Positions 34,865 through 46,644 of a DNA stretch of 64,000 nt are shown one piece after another (the first letter of the stretch is position 1; every line of letters starts with the position of its first letter). The DNA lies in the NCBI GenBank assembly GCA_035236585.1, contig CP141137.1:43608057-43672056 (forward strand), read 5' to 3'. Under the pieces are notes generated by a model, which had not been told where the DNA came from, searched no databases, and was given only the letters and a program-made list of their open reading frames with translations. The translations under genes and the position numbers were made by a program. Origin of the DNA: Warburgia ugandensis (taxonomy: Eukaryota; Streptophyta; Magnoliopsida; Canellales; Canellaceae).

Positions 34865-35739
34865 AGGGTCATAGACAATAGAGAAAATCAAGAAGAAGTA
34901 GTATAAATAGAAGTAGTAGAGATGACTACTTCTATTTGAGGATTTCAATATTAATGCTCAAGGCATTTCACCATAAACAAATAGGTGAAAAAGAGATGGG
35001 TTTAGCAAATACTTAGATATTGGATGGCTTAAATCTTATCAATAAGGATTGTTGTGCAGTGGTGCAAACAAGGAAACTCATATATAAATTAGATTATGAT
35101 GAGAATGATGAATGAGGATGTTAGTGAACTTATTAGTAGATAGTTCTGCCCTGCAATAAAGTAATCTCATCAAAGATGAGAAAATTGAAGAACCTAGATG
35201 GCTATCTTACCCTTCTAAAGAATATCAGAGTATGAGTACACTATCATATGATATGAGTATGATAGGGAATGTAAAAGACAGACTTTAAGAAGATTTTGAT
35301 GATAATCTAAGGGGGATGAGAATGCAAGATGATATTAGGAGATAACCGCTAGGTCACAAAGTTATGGATCCTGAAGGACTTAGCTCAATTTTAGATACCT
35401 TAATTGGAGTCTTATGAAGAGTAAAGTGCTATCGAATAATAACTACCTGAGTATTATAGAGCAAAATCAGAAGATGTACACAAGTGACATCTTATGTGAT
35501 TAAGAAAAACATAACACGAATATGATAGGGAAAGGAATTCGACCGAGTTATCAAAAGATTTTGATGATAATACTAGGGATGATAATAGATTGATCCGAAC
35601 ACGAACTCGTAAGAGAAGTATAGCATGACCAAAACGTTAATGCCATTATTAAGACATTGTATGAATTTTATTGAGGCTATAGGCAATTAAGGATTTCGAT
35701 GATATTAGAAAACTTCAACATTTCCTGGAAGTATTAAGT
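34865..35739. other. Unassigned internal piece of the level-2 element
   Basis: AT-rich, many stops, no primer site at its left edge. A perfect 12-bp inverted repeat AATAGAAGTAGT/ACTACTTCTATT lies at 34906-34917 and 34925-34936. Two imperfect copies of a segment with GAATATGATAGGGAA-like and GATTTTGATGATAAT words lie near 35245-35310 and 35518-35575. I recognise no protein domain. Confidence 0.5.
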
Positions 35740-37503
35740 TGTGACGACCCGGGTTTTATATGATGCAATTTGATAAAAAGGTGAGATCTCTTGTTTTATA
35801 AATATGAAATGCATGAAAATCCTTTTGTTTTGGAAAACAATCTTTCATAAAAACCCCGTGTGTCAAAACACATTTTCAATTTATCTAGTCATGGCATAAT
35901 TTTAAATCAACATTATTCCCAAGAAAGTGTTAGTCACAGCCTCAGCTATAGAGAGTAACTACAATCAAATAACATTGAAAGATAAGGTAGGGGTTTACTT
36001 ACTTGCACTTAGTTTTTGGTGTCTTTTGTCACAAATGTTCCTTGCCCTTAAGTGTTTACTTTGTGTCTGAAAAATGTTGAGGATTGGGTGAGTATATACC
36101 ATACTCAGTAGGAGTCTATCACTACTAGTTTAGAATGCATGAGATGTTTAATATCATATGCCCTTTCAAAACATGTGCATGTCTGAACACTCAAGTTCAA
36201 TATCGAGATTAAAAACCATCATCGAATTGGAATATTGACGACTTAAGAAAATCACATAATCCAAGTCAAAAGTATCATATATATATCATAACATAATGAT
36301 ATGCATAAGATGCTTCATTGAATCCAACTCATGGATACCTAGTATGGTATGGTCGACCAACCTCATATCATGCCATATCCAATGCAAATAAGTCCATGAA
36401 ACCATAGGGTCCAACTGTGCCCACGACCTTCCCGCTGTGTGGTCCCCGGGTACCTGAGGACACTCGGTCATAGCCTCCAAGGGGCATATGACATATCGAC
36501 CTAGTGCCGTGACACCAGTGGTAGCCCCCTGTACCACATGCAGTCGACGTAGGGACATGCCCTTTTTGGGCGTGGTACCCATCCACCTAATAGTGGTAGA
36601 GGCTGGGAGGCCACCCCAGACCTCTCGGCATAGCGCCCATGAGCTTCGTATCCCAAATCATGTACGATCAAACAAGCCAAAAACCTCTTTTTCAAAACCT
36701 GTCCTCTTTGGGTCCCTCACAACTGCCTGGCCCTCACAACTGCCTACCCAGTGTCTTTTGGGCACTCCAGCATCTTTTGGTAACCCTCAAGGACATGTAA
36801 TCTTTTAAAAACTCAATGCTCGCGAATCATGCAATATATGGATTTGTTTGCAAAACATATCTATGCATAATGTTTATGCAATTATTTGAAAAACATATCT
36901 ATGCATAAAGCATTTATCATATGTATGCTGAATTAAGTCATGCTAAACAAGTTGTATAACTTATACTTAAAACATGCATAAAACAATCATGGCTCTTAAA
37001 AAGTCTAGTAGCGATAGAGCACCTACTTGGCTAATGTCGTGCTAACCCCTTTGTCCTCGTATGCTCCTGAACATGGTTTGGGGAATTAAGGTTAGTTTGG
37101 CCTATCTTTTATAGGTTTTAGAGTGGTTGGTCTTACTACTTAGGCATTAAGGGTTCATCCCCATGCCTATGGGTGTCCTAAGGTCCTAATTGGGCCTTGG
37201 TATGATCAGTTTTCCAAAGGTCTAGTGGCCACGCGCCACCATCCTATTCTAAGGGTCGTGCCTATCTTAAATTAGGTCTTGATTAGGGATTTTATAGTTT
37301 GGGTGTGTCCACGTCGTCGACACGGACACAGCGCCTTTCGCGGGGCCTCAATCGGAGCTCTAGATCTCAAGTTATAAGCTTTTTAGTATCACATGTACAT
37401 AAAGGCCTTTAAGAGGTGAAAATCCCAGAATGCTAGCGCGGTGCGCGTCTGTAGACACACTAGATTTCCTGCCGGCCTATCTGCAGACGTGCTGGATTTC
37501 CCG
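35740..37503 (-). repeat. Truncated LTR of the chromovirus family, minus strand
   Basis: Starts TGTGACGACCCGGG, the reverse complement of an LTR end. On the minus strand it follows the chromovirus LTR, sharing the ...ATCAAATTGCATCATATAAA... ending, the stem region at about 36088-36110 and the block at 37020-37200. It breaks off at about 37503 inside the CpG-rich zone, so its first about 900 bp are missing. It abuts the next LTR head to head. Confidence 0.8.
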
Positions 37504-38519
37504 TCCATTAAGGCATTCACACGTCTTGAAAACCATGATGTGCGGACCTAATGAGACTATAAAGTTAGGAATAGAGGACAATTTACAGAGTTTAACTATT
37601 GAATAGTAGATCCATATCATAGGATCTAGCCTGACAATGAATTAGGCAAGGACCATGAACCCTAAAAGGCAGATGTAGCGATCTAATGTCTAAATGGATT
37701 GAAATTGATAAGGACTCCTTGTTATCATTCATATCTAGGAGTTTATAAGTGAGACCCAGGGTAGGATTGAGTGATGAAGGACGCGACTCTAGGAGACTTC
37801 GAGGTAGGTGCTCTATCGCTACTAGACTTTTAAAAAGAGGCCATGATTGTTTTGAGAATGCATGTTTTAAGTATAAATTAGATGACTTGTTTAGCATGAT
37901 TTAATTTTATGACTTGTTTAGCGTATAAATGAATTCAGCATGCATATGATAAATACATTATGCATAGACATGTTTTGCAAACAATTGCATATATTGTATG
38001 ATTTGTGAGCATTGAGTTTTTGAAAAATTACATGTCCTTGAGGGTTACCAAAAGACTCTGGAGTGCCCAAAAGATGCTGGGTAGGCAGTTGTGAGGGACC
38101 CAAAGAGGACAGGTTTTGAAAAAGAGGTTTTTGCTTGTTTGATCATATATGATTTGGGCTAGTAAGCTCGTGGGCGCTATGCCGAGAGGTTTGGGATGGC
38201 CTCCCAGGCTCTACCACTATTAGGTGGAATGGGTACCACGCCTGAAAAAGGGCATGTCCCTACGTCGACTGCATGTGGTACAGGGGGCTACCACTGGTGT
38301 CACGGCACTAGGTCGATATGTCATATGCCCCTTGGAGGCTATGACCGAGTGTCCTCAGGTACCCGGGGACCACACAGCGGGAAGGTCGTGGGCACAGTTG
38401 GACCCTATGGTTTGAGGATTTATTTGCATTGCATATGGCATGACATAAGGTTGGTCAACCATACCAGATATCCATGAGTTGATTCAGTTGAGCATATTAT
38501 GCATATCATTATGCTTCTG

Positions 38520-38554
<35 letters not shown>

Positions 38555-39137
38555 ACTTTCGACTTTGATTATGCGATTCTTTAGTTGTCAGTATTCCGAT
38601 TCGACAATGGTTTTTAATATCGATATTGAACATGGTTGTTTGAATATGCACATGTTTTAAAGAGCATACGAATTTAAACATAGCATGCATTGCAAAACTA
38701 GTAGTGATAGACTCCTACTGAGTATAATATATAATCACCCTGTCCTTAACATTTTTTAGGATAGTTCCACTCACAAATAGAAGACGTCTCAGGAGATATT
38801 AGTGCTACGAGCAAGTGAATATACAAAGGAGCCAACTATACATGTGAGTAAACTCTCTACCCTTTGGACATGTATTTGTATTTATTTATAGTTGGGCTGT
38901 GTGCTGTGACTGGATAGACATGGGGAAAAACATTTATGATTTTTGAAGTTTTTCAAAAACTACTTTGGTTGTTGTGAAGGCAAATGACACTCGAGGTTTT
39001 CAAAAATGAGTTTAAAACTAAAGATTTTCCGCTGCATTGCATGGTTTTTATAAAATGATTTTCAAATAGGGATGCATCCCACCTTAGGAATTTAGATCTT
39101 GCATTTAAAAATGCATGGGAAAACCCGGGTCGTCACA
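37504..39137 (+). repeat. Truncated 3' LTR of the level-2 element
   Basis: Closely matches 33240-34864 and ends correctly with CCCGGGTCGTCACA at 39137, followed by the target duplication CTTAT. Its 5' part is missing, replaced by the inverted LTR to its left. It contains a pure TA microsatellite at 38521-38551. Confidence 0.8.
38521..38551. repeat. (TA)n microsatellite
   Basis: About 15 TA units. The sister LTR copy has a much shorter TA run at about 34270-34281, so the array expanded in one copy. Confidence 0.9.
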
Positions 39138-39142
39138 CTTAT

Positions 39143-39296
39143 TGGGCCATCCCTTGGAACCATTCAATTGTATATAGTTAACCCTAGTAAGTCACATGAC
39201 TTAATTAATTCAAACTAATTCACTCTTTGCAACTTAATTCCAATGGAAAATTTTGAAGCTAATATACTTATTGAGTTAAAAATTCTAGGTATTACA
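39143..39296 (-). repeat. Minus-strand solo LTR, remaining part (level 1)
   Basis: Completes the LTR begun at 18321. The minus-strand start TGTAATACCTAG is at 39296, followed on the plus strand by the duplication ATTAT (39297-39301) that matches 18316-18320. The 154 bp are non-coding. Confidence 0.75.
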
Positions 39297-39301
39297 ATTA
39301 T

Positions 39302-39459
39302 GAAATTTTTGGATCTTCAAAAATCTGGGACCACCTAGAGGTATGCCATCTTACTATTTAGTGTGGGGCTCATGATGCTAAAACAAGGAGCATATATATC
39401 ACTACCATTTAACATTAGGATCAAAATAAGAGATTTACTCCTATTGAATAAATATCAAG
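39302..39459 (-). pseudogene. Short LINE segment between two LTR insertions
   Basis: 158 bp between the level-1 LTR and the next LTR. By position it should join the LINE tail at 16.7-18.3 kb to the RT at 43.9-45.0 kb. The protein reading is too decayed to prove this alone. Confidence 0.35.
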
Positions 39460-42457
39460 TGTGAAAACCCCAAATTTTCTAGAATTTTTCTAGAATTAAT
39501 TGGAATTTTTACAAAAATTGAGGTGAAATATTATATTTAATATAATATTAATTTTTAGAAAAAGAATCAGGTCTTGAAACATAGATATTTGAAATCATTA
39601 ATGGGAAACCAATCAGAATGACAGTAAGCATTCTAAAATCTGAGCTTGGGTGAAAAAGCCCTATTTTTTGTAGTTTTTGTGAATTTACATTTACCCATAA
39701 GAGTAAAATGGTCATTTCACTTTTGTGTGGGGTCCACAAAAGTTCTGTGAGCTGGTGGACAGTCATCTTAGGGAATATCAATGATGAAGAATAAACATGA
39801 TGAGGAATATGCTTTTAATTTTATAAGAAAAGTGAAAATCATTTAAAATTAAAATAATTCAAAATCAGCCCTATAAATACCCCCTAACCTTCCCACAAAA
39901 TTTGACAAATTTCCTAGGCTCTTCCCCTCTCCCTGTCCCCCTCTTTTTCCTTCTCTTTCTCTCTCCTCTTTCCTTTTTCTTTCTTTTTCCTTTTCTTTTC
40001 TCTCTCTCTCTTCCCTTTACAGCCACAGAGTGCATCTGGGAATGCACTTGAGGGGAATATTCCCCCCAGAACTGTCGGGTGTGTCCACAAACGCGTCCTC
40101 CCCAATGGAACTAGGGTTTTACCCTAGGCACTACTTTGCAATTAGACATCAAATTCCATCCATTGAAACATGATCTTGACCATTCATATTGTTCAAAATT
40201 TCGCAAGAAACCAAAGCCCTATGATTTCACGTTGATCGGAGGCATTTTCACTAGTGAAATAACTGAAAAACAGTAAGTTCGGTGATGTTTATTTTTCTAG
40301 CATGGATCTCTTTTTTTGACTTGATGTTTTCATTTTGGACACTATATGTAGGTACCCCTCATCCTCCTCTAACTATTCTGGTAGTTTTCTAGGCCTTAGG
40401 ATCACCAGAATGGATTTTTCGGCTAAACTTTTTCGGTGAATCTAGTACCAGTGAACTAGGTGTAAAACACAAATAAAATGTAAATGTTTGGGAATTTTGA
40501 ACTATTGGATGGATTTAGAGGATCCCAAAACCCCAGGGGTGAAATTTGGATGTTGGATCATTCAGATTTGGGAGATCTGGGAGAAACTGATTTGGCGGTC
40601 TAAATTAAACCATCTCAGCTATCCCAAGTCACCCTTTTTGTACCATTGGCTATCCCAGGTAGAACGTGGTGGGGGAGGGCCCTAAGTGGTCCGTCGATCT
40701 ATGGAGCCAAATTGAATCTAGGCCCTTATTTTGATTTGAAACCTTAAAAATACAATTTAGAGCTCATTTTAACTCCAAATCAAGATCGAAAAGAAGCTCT
40801 GGATTCTTGGTGAAGATTAGAATCTAATGGAACCATAAAAATTATGTTTTATTCACTATAAAAATCTATAAATTACAAAAAGGGGTACTAATTCCCAAGA
40901 TCAGTCAAATTTGACATGATCAGACCTCAGATTTCTAATCCATTTGTGATTTAGTGATGAGGTAATATGAAATCAAGAGTTAGATGTGACTAATCTGGTA
41001 CAAATTAAGAAATTTAACCTTAATAGAAGAGAAATCTTAAAAATGATCACGGATCTACTTGATCTAAGTAATGAAGCATGATCAAACCATTAAAATCAAT
41101 TTTAATGATGATCTAAAGTAAGATCATATGAATTGATGACCTGATGTGTCTAATTTGGGATAAATTGAAATTTATGACCTTAATTTGGATAAATTGACTT
41201 AAGATCTTCTTGATTGGTTAGATCACGAAAGATCAGATTATATGATTAGATGCATCAATGATCTAGTGATGATATTGCATTAAGAGACTATGATAAATCT
41301 GAAGAAAAATGGAAGATTAAGATCAAAACCCTTAATGGGATGAAAAATGAATAGTATGATCAATGGATCAAAATGAATAAATATGATATATTCAAATGAG
41401 CATGTGAATTATTATTGTAAATGTTCTTTTAATTGCTTATTAGATGTAATTGTTAGATTTATTTATTTATGCTTTAAATTGTTCATGTTATGTAAATTAC
41501 ATGGAAAATGTAATTAAATAAAATTAGATATTGATGAACATTTACAATGAATATGGACATGGACTTAATGATAGTAAGGGCTATAGTTAGTAGGATAATA
41601 TAAGGAATAACAATTCCTTTGCCCAAGTTAGGAGAGTAATAAACCCCATGAATGACATTTTAAATGTTCATGGATTTAATTAAAATCAAATAGCAAGAGA
41701 ACTTAGGGTTTAATGCTCATAGGAACCTTATGAAGGTTGAGCTAAGGTCACCCTAGTAAATGCTGAACATGGTGGTCAAGGAGGTTCTCTAATAGAGCCT
41801 CGCTCTTCCCCCACCTTCTGTCAACATTTGTGAGGTCTAAACACCTCCTTACATGAGGATTAAATTAACCACTATGTGTACAGTTTTTAACTGGTAAGCC
41901 TTAGTCAATTCTGAAATAAGAAGGATCTGTCTAGTATTAGAAAAAAAATAAACTATCTTCAAATAGTAAACATTAACTGGTTGAATAATAATAAGATCAT
42001 AAAGCGATAATAAACTATCTAACCCTAATAAAAATGGTAATTAAGATAATCAAAGATCAAACAAGATCCATAGGGAGATCTTGAATGATCAAGAATAATA
42101 AGAATCATAATATTGTATGTATGTTTTGAAATAGTATAAATATTAGATTCAAATGTAGATCAATAGATTAGATCCTTGATCAATGTGATCCAAGGAACAA
42201 GATCCAAATCATCCTATGTGAGGATGATCAAAAGAACAATTAGGAAGTATAAATGAGTTGAGGAATGACTGTATACATGTGACTTGACAGATACATGAAG
42301 GATATGATGATCAAGATCAATGGATGATGAATTTTTGAAAGTAAAGGTAGGTGGAACCTTAAGGATATAGTCAATATATAAGATACATGTATTTTACACA
42401 TGATCTTATCTTGATAAATGAAGTATGATTATAATTGTCTTGGAATTGTTATGAATC

Positions 42458-42643
42458 AACAAATGATTGTTGAAATGTTTACAAAAGGATTGATTAAGTA
42501 ATTATGAAATTACGTAAGACAACAAATGATATTGAAATGAATATAAAGGGATTGATTAAGTAATTATGAAATTACTTAAGACAACAAATGATGTTGAAAT
42601 GAATACAAAGGGATTGATTAAGTAATTATAAAATTACTTAATG
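42458..42643. repeat. 62-63-bp tandem repeat, three copies
   Basis: Units start with AACAAATGAT at 42458, 42521 and 42583. Each holds a TAAGTAATT...AATTACTTA palindrome, so the array can form three hairpins. It lies inside the 39460-43895 LTR. Confidence 0.85.
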
Positions 42644-43091
42644 GGTAGAATGGGAAGATTTGAACTATATAAGTTGGACCCCCAAATCTTAAGGAAATAA
42701 GTTCTAAGCATGTTCTATTATAACCAAACACAAAGTTTGTAAGTATGAAATATTATTTTCCATACAAGCATGGAGGCTTGTGGTTTTGTTTTAAGACAAC
42801 CTTAGGCCTGGAGATGCCAATTCTAGGAGAGTTATGAGGGTTTGGCCACCCGCTCTCTGAAATTGATTATGCTGATGATAGCATGCCTAAAGAGAGGCAA
42901 AACATTGGGTGGGGCAATCATGGGAAGGCCACCACTATGACAACCGTGGTTCCCCCCATGCAAACATGGCTTGTGTATTTTCCACAGTGGTGTCAATGGA
43001 GTATTATGCAGTTATCCGGGCGCGTTGTACAGATTGAGATTGCAAGTATGGTAGTCCTTTGATATTTTGCATTATGATGTAATTTATTATG

Positions 43092-43205
43092 GCATAGTAA
43101 GCTGCCTTATGTTATGGCATGACGATGCCTTATGTGATGGCATGATGAGATACCTTATGTTATGGCATGATGAGATGCCTTATTTTATGGCATGATGAGA
43201 AGCTC
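43092..43205. repeat. Short tandem repeat, about four copies of 27-33 bp
   Basis: Recurring words GCCTTATGTTATGGCATGA and GATGAGAT in head-to-tail order with small length changes. It lies inside the 39460-43895 LTR. Confidence 0.75.
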
Positions 43206-43895
43206 AGTAAAAGTTATTACCAATGTTGTATTGGAGGATGATTCGTAATACGGTATGGAAATGAGATATTATTGATGATATTAACTATATTCATGATTTT
43301 CAGTGGTTTTATTTATATGTAATATATACATATAATTCATATGATGAGTGAAGGATAAAATGATTATCCAATTCCATAAATTGATTTATATCATGGATAT
43401 AATGAACTGTTGATTTTAAGATATATTGAATATATTTCTTAAATCTCCTGCCAAGCATAGCTTGCTGAGATATTGTAAATGTTTAAATGTTTAATATCTC
43501 AGATACAGTTAAGGAAGATTAAAAGCTCAAGACTTGTGCATAATCATTGCTGAACTACGGCTCAAGGTATTTACTCTGAGGAAGAGTTTATTAATTTGAT
43601 TGTAATTTGGATTGTAATAATTGGACAAGGGTATGTAATGACTACTAGGGCTGTGTAAGTGAACCATTAGATTGATTCTGATTTTAATTAAAGTATTTCT
43701 ATTGATATTCAATAGAATTTTTATTTTATACAAAAATCTATGTATGATAAGTAATTTGAGGTGGCACTCGGGTTTTTGACAAATCAATTTCAAAGAAAAT
43801 ATTTTTCGTTGCTTGTATTTTAAAATTTTTTTAAATCAGGGCCCTACCTTTGCAAATATTTATGAAAATGTGTTTTAAAAACCCAGGTCATCACA

Positions 43896-45060
43896 GAAAG
43901 CAACCATCATATACTTCTTGATAAATTCTATTGATAATTTGTAGTCTCTCTACAATGATGGTTGACATTCTTAGAGAATGAGATGGCTATTACGCATGAC
44001 TAAAGAAATAGAAAATATCTTTTTAGTTTAGCACAGAGATTTAAACTAAGCTTTAATGAGATGGTGGACTAATTTTTCCAAGTAATAACAAATGAGATAC
44101 AATCACTATCCTCAGCATGATGTGTAACGCCAAGAAGGTTTTCATGCATAAAGCAAACAACTAGGGTGGTAGGGGATAATCTTGTCTTCACCCACACTTA
44201 GGTTTTGAACTAGTTTGATGTCTTAGCATTAACAATAACAGAAAAATTGTGAGTGGCAGCAATAAACATGATAAATTCAATGATTGTAGAGGGAAATTTC
44301 ATTTGTCTAAAAGAGTCATAAGCTTTTAAAGATGTCAAGCTTAACGGCTAAGTTCATCCATCAACACTTTTTTTTGGGCAAAAGAAGCAAGAAGCTCATG
44401 AGCAGTTTGTAGGTTCTCTTGGATGACTCTATTTGGGATGAAAGCATTTTTCCTACTAACCAATTCTCCCATAAGAGGCTTGATTATGTTCACAAGAACT
44501 TTAGTAAGACACTAAAGGATAGAGTTATAAATACTAACATGACTAAATGTTTCAATTTAAGGGCATTCTCCTCATTTAGGATCAAAATAATATAAGACTT
44601 GTTCATTTCTTTGTGGATATGCCTATTTTAAATCATTCATGAACAAACCTGAATAACTCTAGGCCAAGTTCTTTGGAAAAAGGATGCTGGCAACCCATCA
44701 AGACCATTGGCTTTATGAGGACTAAATAAAAATGTAGTTGTTTTGTACTATTCAAGGGTAATCGGGTAGAGAGGAGTGAGGAGAGAAGCTACCTAAGGAG
44801 GAACTTCGATTTTAATCAGAGAGACTGAAACACAAAGGCCCTTCACTATGTTGCTTATACTAACACTAGAGAGAAGAAAAATACTTTTGAAATTCCAACA
44901 TAATGGTAACTTGATTTGCTATGATCTCATCATTTGCAAGTTTAATACAAGAGAAACCTCTCTTCCTTTTAACTAAGGTTAGTGGAGATGTGAAATAACT
45001 TAGTATTCCCATCCAATAGGAGAGAGAGCCATTTCTAGCTCTTTTTTTTTAGGTGATCTC
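43896..45060 (-). pseudogene. LINE reverse transcriptase remnant
   Basis: Minus strand. Around 44705-44650 it reads PHKANGLDGLPASFFQ, then W..VI, the conserved KGPGPDGFPASFF..W segment of plant LINE RT. Around 44450-44380 NAFIPNRVIQENLQTAHELL matches the family AFIPGR.I.DN...AHE motif. Many stops and frame changes break it, and no catalytic ADD loop was found intact. It is on the same strand as the LINE tail at 16.7-18.3 kb and in the right order (RT at higher coordinates), so both probably come from one LINE cut by LTR insertions. Confidence 0.75.
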
Positions 45061-46640
45061 CTAGACTTTGAGAGGGTGAACGTAATTCACCAATCTCTTC
45101 TCTTTCATTAATGGACCAAGAACTCTATATTGAATTAAAGCAATCATATAATTGTATACCTTGAAGTCAGTTTAACCAAATGCTTCTTTGTCCCATTCTT
45201 TTAGGTAGTACTTAAGGTACTAAATTTTCTACAGGGAACAAACACTAAAGAGCCCATGAATGGTTTACTCCAAGACACGATAATAACTCTATGAAAGTTG
45301 GCATGCACTTTTCATGAAAGATTGTATCTCAATCGTCTAGGATTACTAGATCTTCAGGAAAAAAGAGAGGAAAATAGAGAAATGATTCAATGAAATTCTT
45401 AGTAGATGAAATATTTTAAAGTTTAAAATTATTTTCAACCAATTGGGTTTAAAATGTCTCCTACCAAGTCTCTTAATGACATTCAATGATATGCACATAA
45501 TTATTACATTTAATATCCCTAGAAATATATTTTTAACCTTAGAATTACTTAATCTAACACTAATTAAGATTTATTTTTTCAATTTTTGTAAGATTATGGT
45601 ACAATTGAGAAAAGTGCACATTTTTTGTGATGCGAAGCCTGAAAAGGAAGCTAGTTTGAGATCCATGAAACATCTCTAATCCACATGTCATAAGTCATAC
45701 AAATGTCATAGATAAGTGGTTAGATCAAGTCAATCAAGCTTGCATTGAAATGGATGGATTAAATCAATTCAAGATTTGTAGCACACATCAAGAACTTAAA
45801 TATTGGTTTCCATGCAAGGTGGTCAAATGTGATGTAAATTAATGGCTCAGATTAGATCTATTCGCGAACATGTGATTAATATCTCATATATTTTGTCTTT
45901 TATAGCCTTACATGGATGGCTAAGATAGAAGGATAAACACATCATGATCTAGCCATTTGAGTGGCTAGGATTAGTTGAAAAAAGATGTCATTTGATGTGA
46001 ATTTGGAAGTGGAGCAGCTAAGCTAGCCAACAAAAATCTCAAAGTTTAGGAAACTAAAGGAGAAACATCTTAAAATGATTAAAGAACGTTACAAAAAAAA
46101 AAAAGAAGACGTCATGAGATGTTGGACAAGGATGTTAAGTAGCTGCTTATAGCATGAGCTGGTTGAAGAGAAGGAGATAATTGTGAAGGATATTTCCTAA
46201 GGAGGAAAGGCAGTTGTGTATCCTATCTTGCAACAATTAGGAATTAATCTTGATCATAAAATACTTCTTACCATAGTAGATGCTTAGAACTGGAGTCACA
46301 TCTTATAAAAGATGTAAGCACAACCCATCATTAAGGAAAGTTCCTTTAGGAGAGAGATGAGCCATTTCGTAATGGGCTTCCATGATGATACCATAAGAAA
46401 AAGGGAAAAGATAAGAAGGAGGTGGAGAGATATTGGTATACAACATCATTATTAAAGGGAAGGAAAGCATAAGGAGTAGGTGATGTCTAGTTTTGAGAAA
46501 GATAGCAAGTGGGAGATATCATTCCCTTTAATGGGATTGGTGAGATGTGTTTTGGGGATGGGAGAGGAGAGTATCTAACGTATTTTCTTTTTCCTTCTTT
46601 GGGAGGAATAGTAGAACTAGATGAAATAATTCTTAAAATA
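45061..46640. other. No gene recognised; possible 5' LINE debris
   Basis: AT-rich sequence with only chance open frames (the longest is 78 codons at 45443). It may include the eroded upstream part of the LINE. An A12 run is at about 46094. Nothing else supported. Confidence 0.4.
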
Positions 46641-46644
46641 GACT

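Larger units (their letters stand above)
22055..39137 (+). mobile_element. Composite LTR element, level 2 of the nest
   Basis: Bounded by CTTAT at 22050-22054 and 39138-39142, a perfect 5-bp duplication, with ends TGTAATGCCC and GGGTCGTCACA. Without the 9969-bp inner insertion (element plus duplicated GGGCG) it is about 7.1 kb. Its order is: 5' LTR (22055-22938 plus 32908-34864); an 875-bp unassigned internal piece; a truncated LTR of the inner family in minus orientation (35740-37503); a truncated plus-strand LTR of the outer family (37504-39137). No primer site follows the 5' LTR and no gag or pol is recognisable. It could not move by itself. Confidence 0.75.
39460..43895 (+). repeat. 4.4-kb solo LTR in the LINE
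   Basis: Starts TGTGAAAACCCC and ends AAAACCCAGGTCATCACA. No primer site or coding sequence follows, so a solo LTR is likely. The flanks TCAAG and GAAAG agree at only three of five positions, so the duplication is eroded or the ends are slightly off. It holds an AAGCATAGCTTGC motif and a perfect TGAGATATT/AATATCTCA stem at 43466-43501, a CT-rich zone at 39920-40020, and two internal tandem arrays. Confidence 0.7.

Noticed and set aside
34865-35739. Possible viral or pol-like coding remnant between the LTRs.
   Set aside because: I could not find any catalytic motif in six frames; left as unassigned.
42458-43205. Possible CRISPR-like array.
   Set aside because: Units are head-to-tail without unique spacers, and this is plant nuclear DNA within an LTR.
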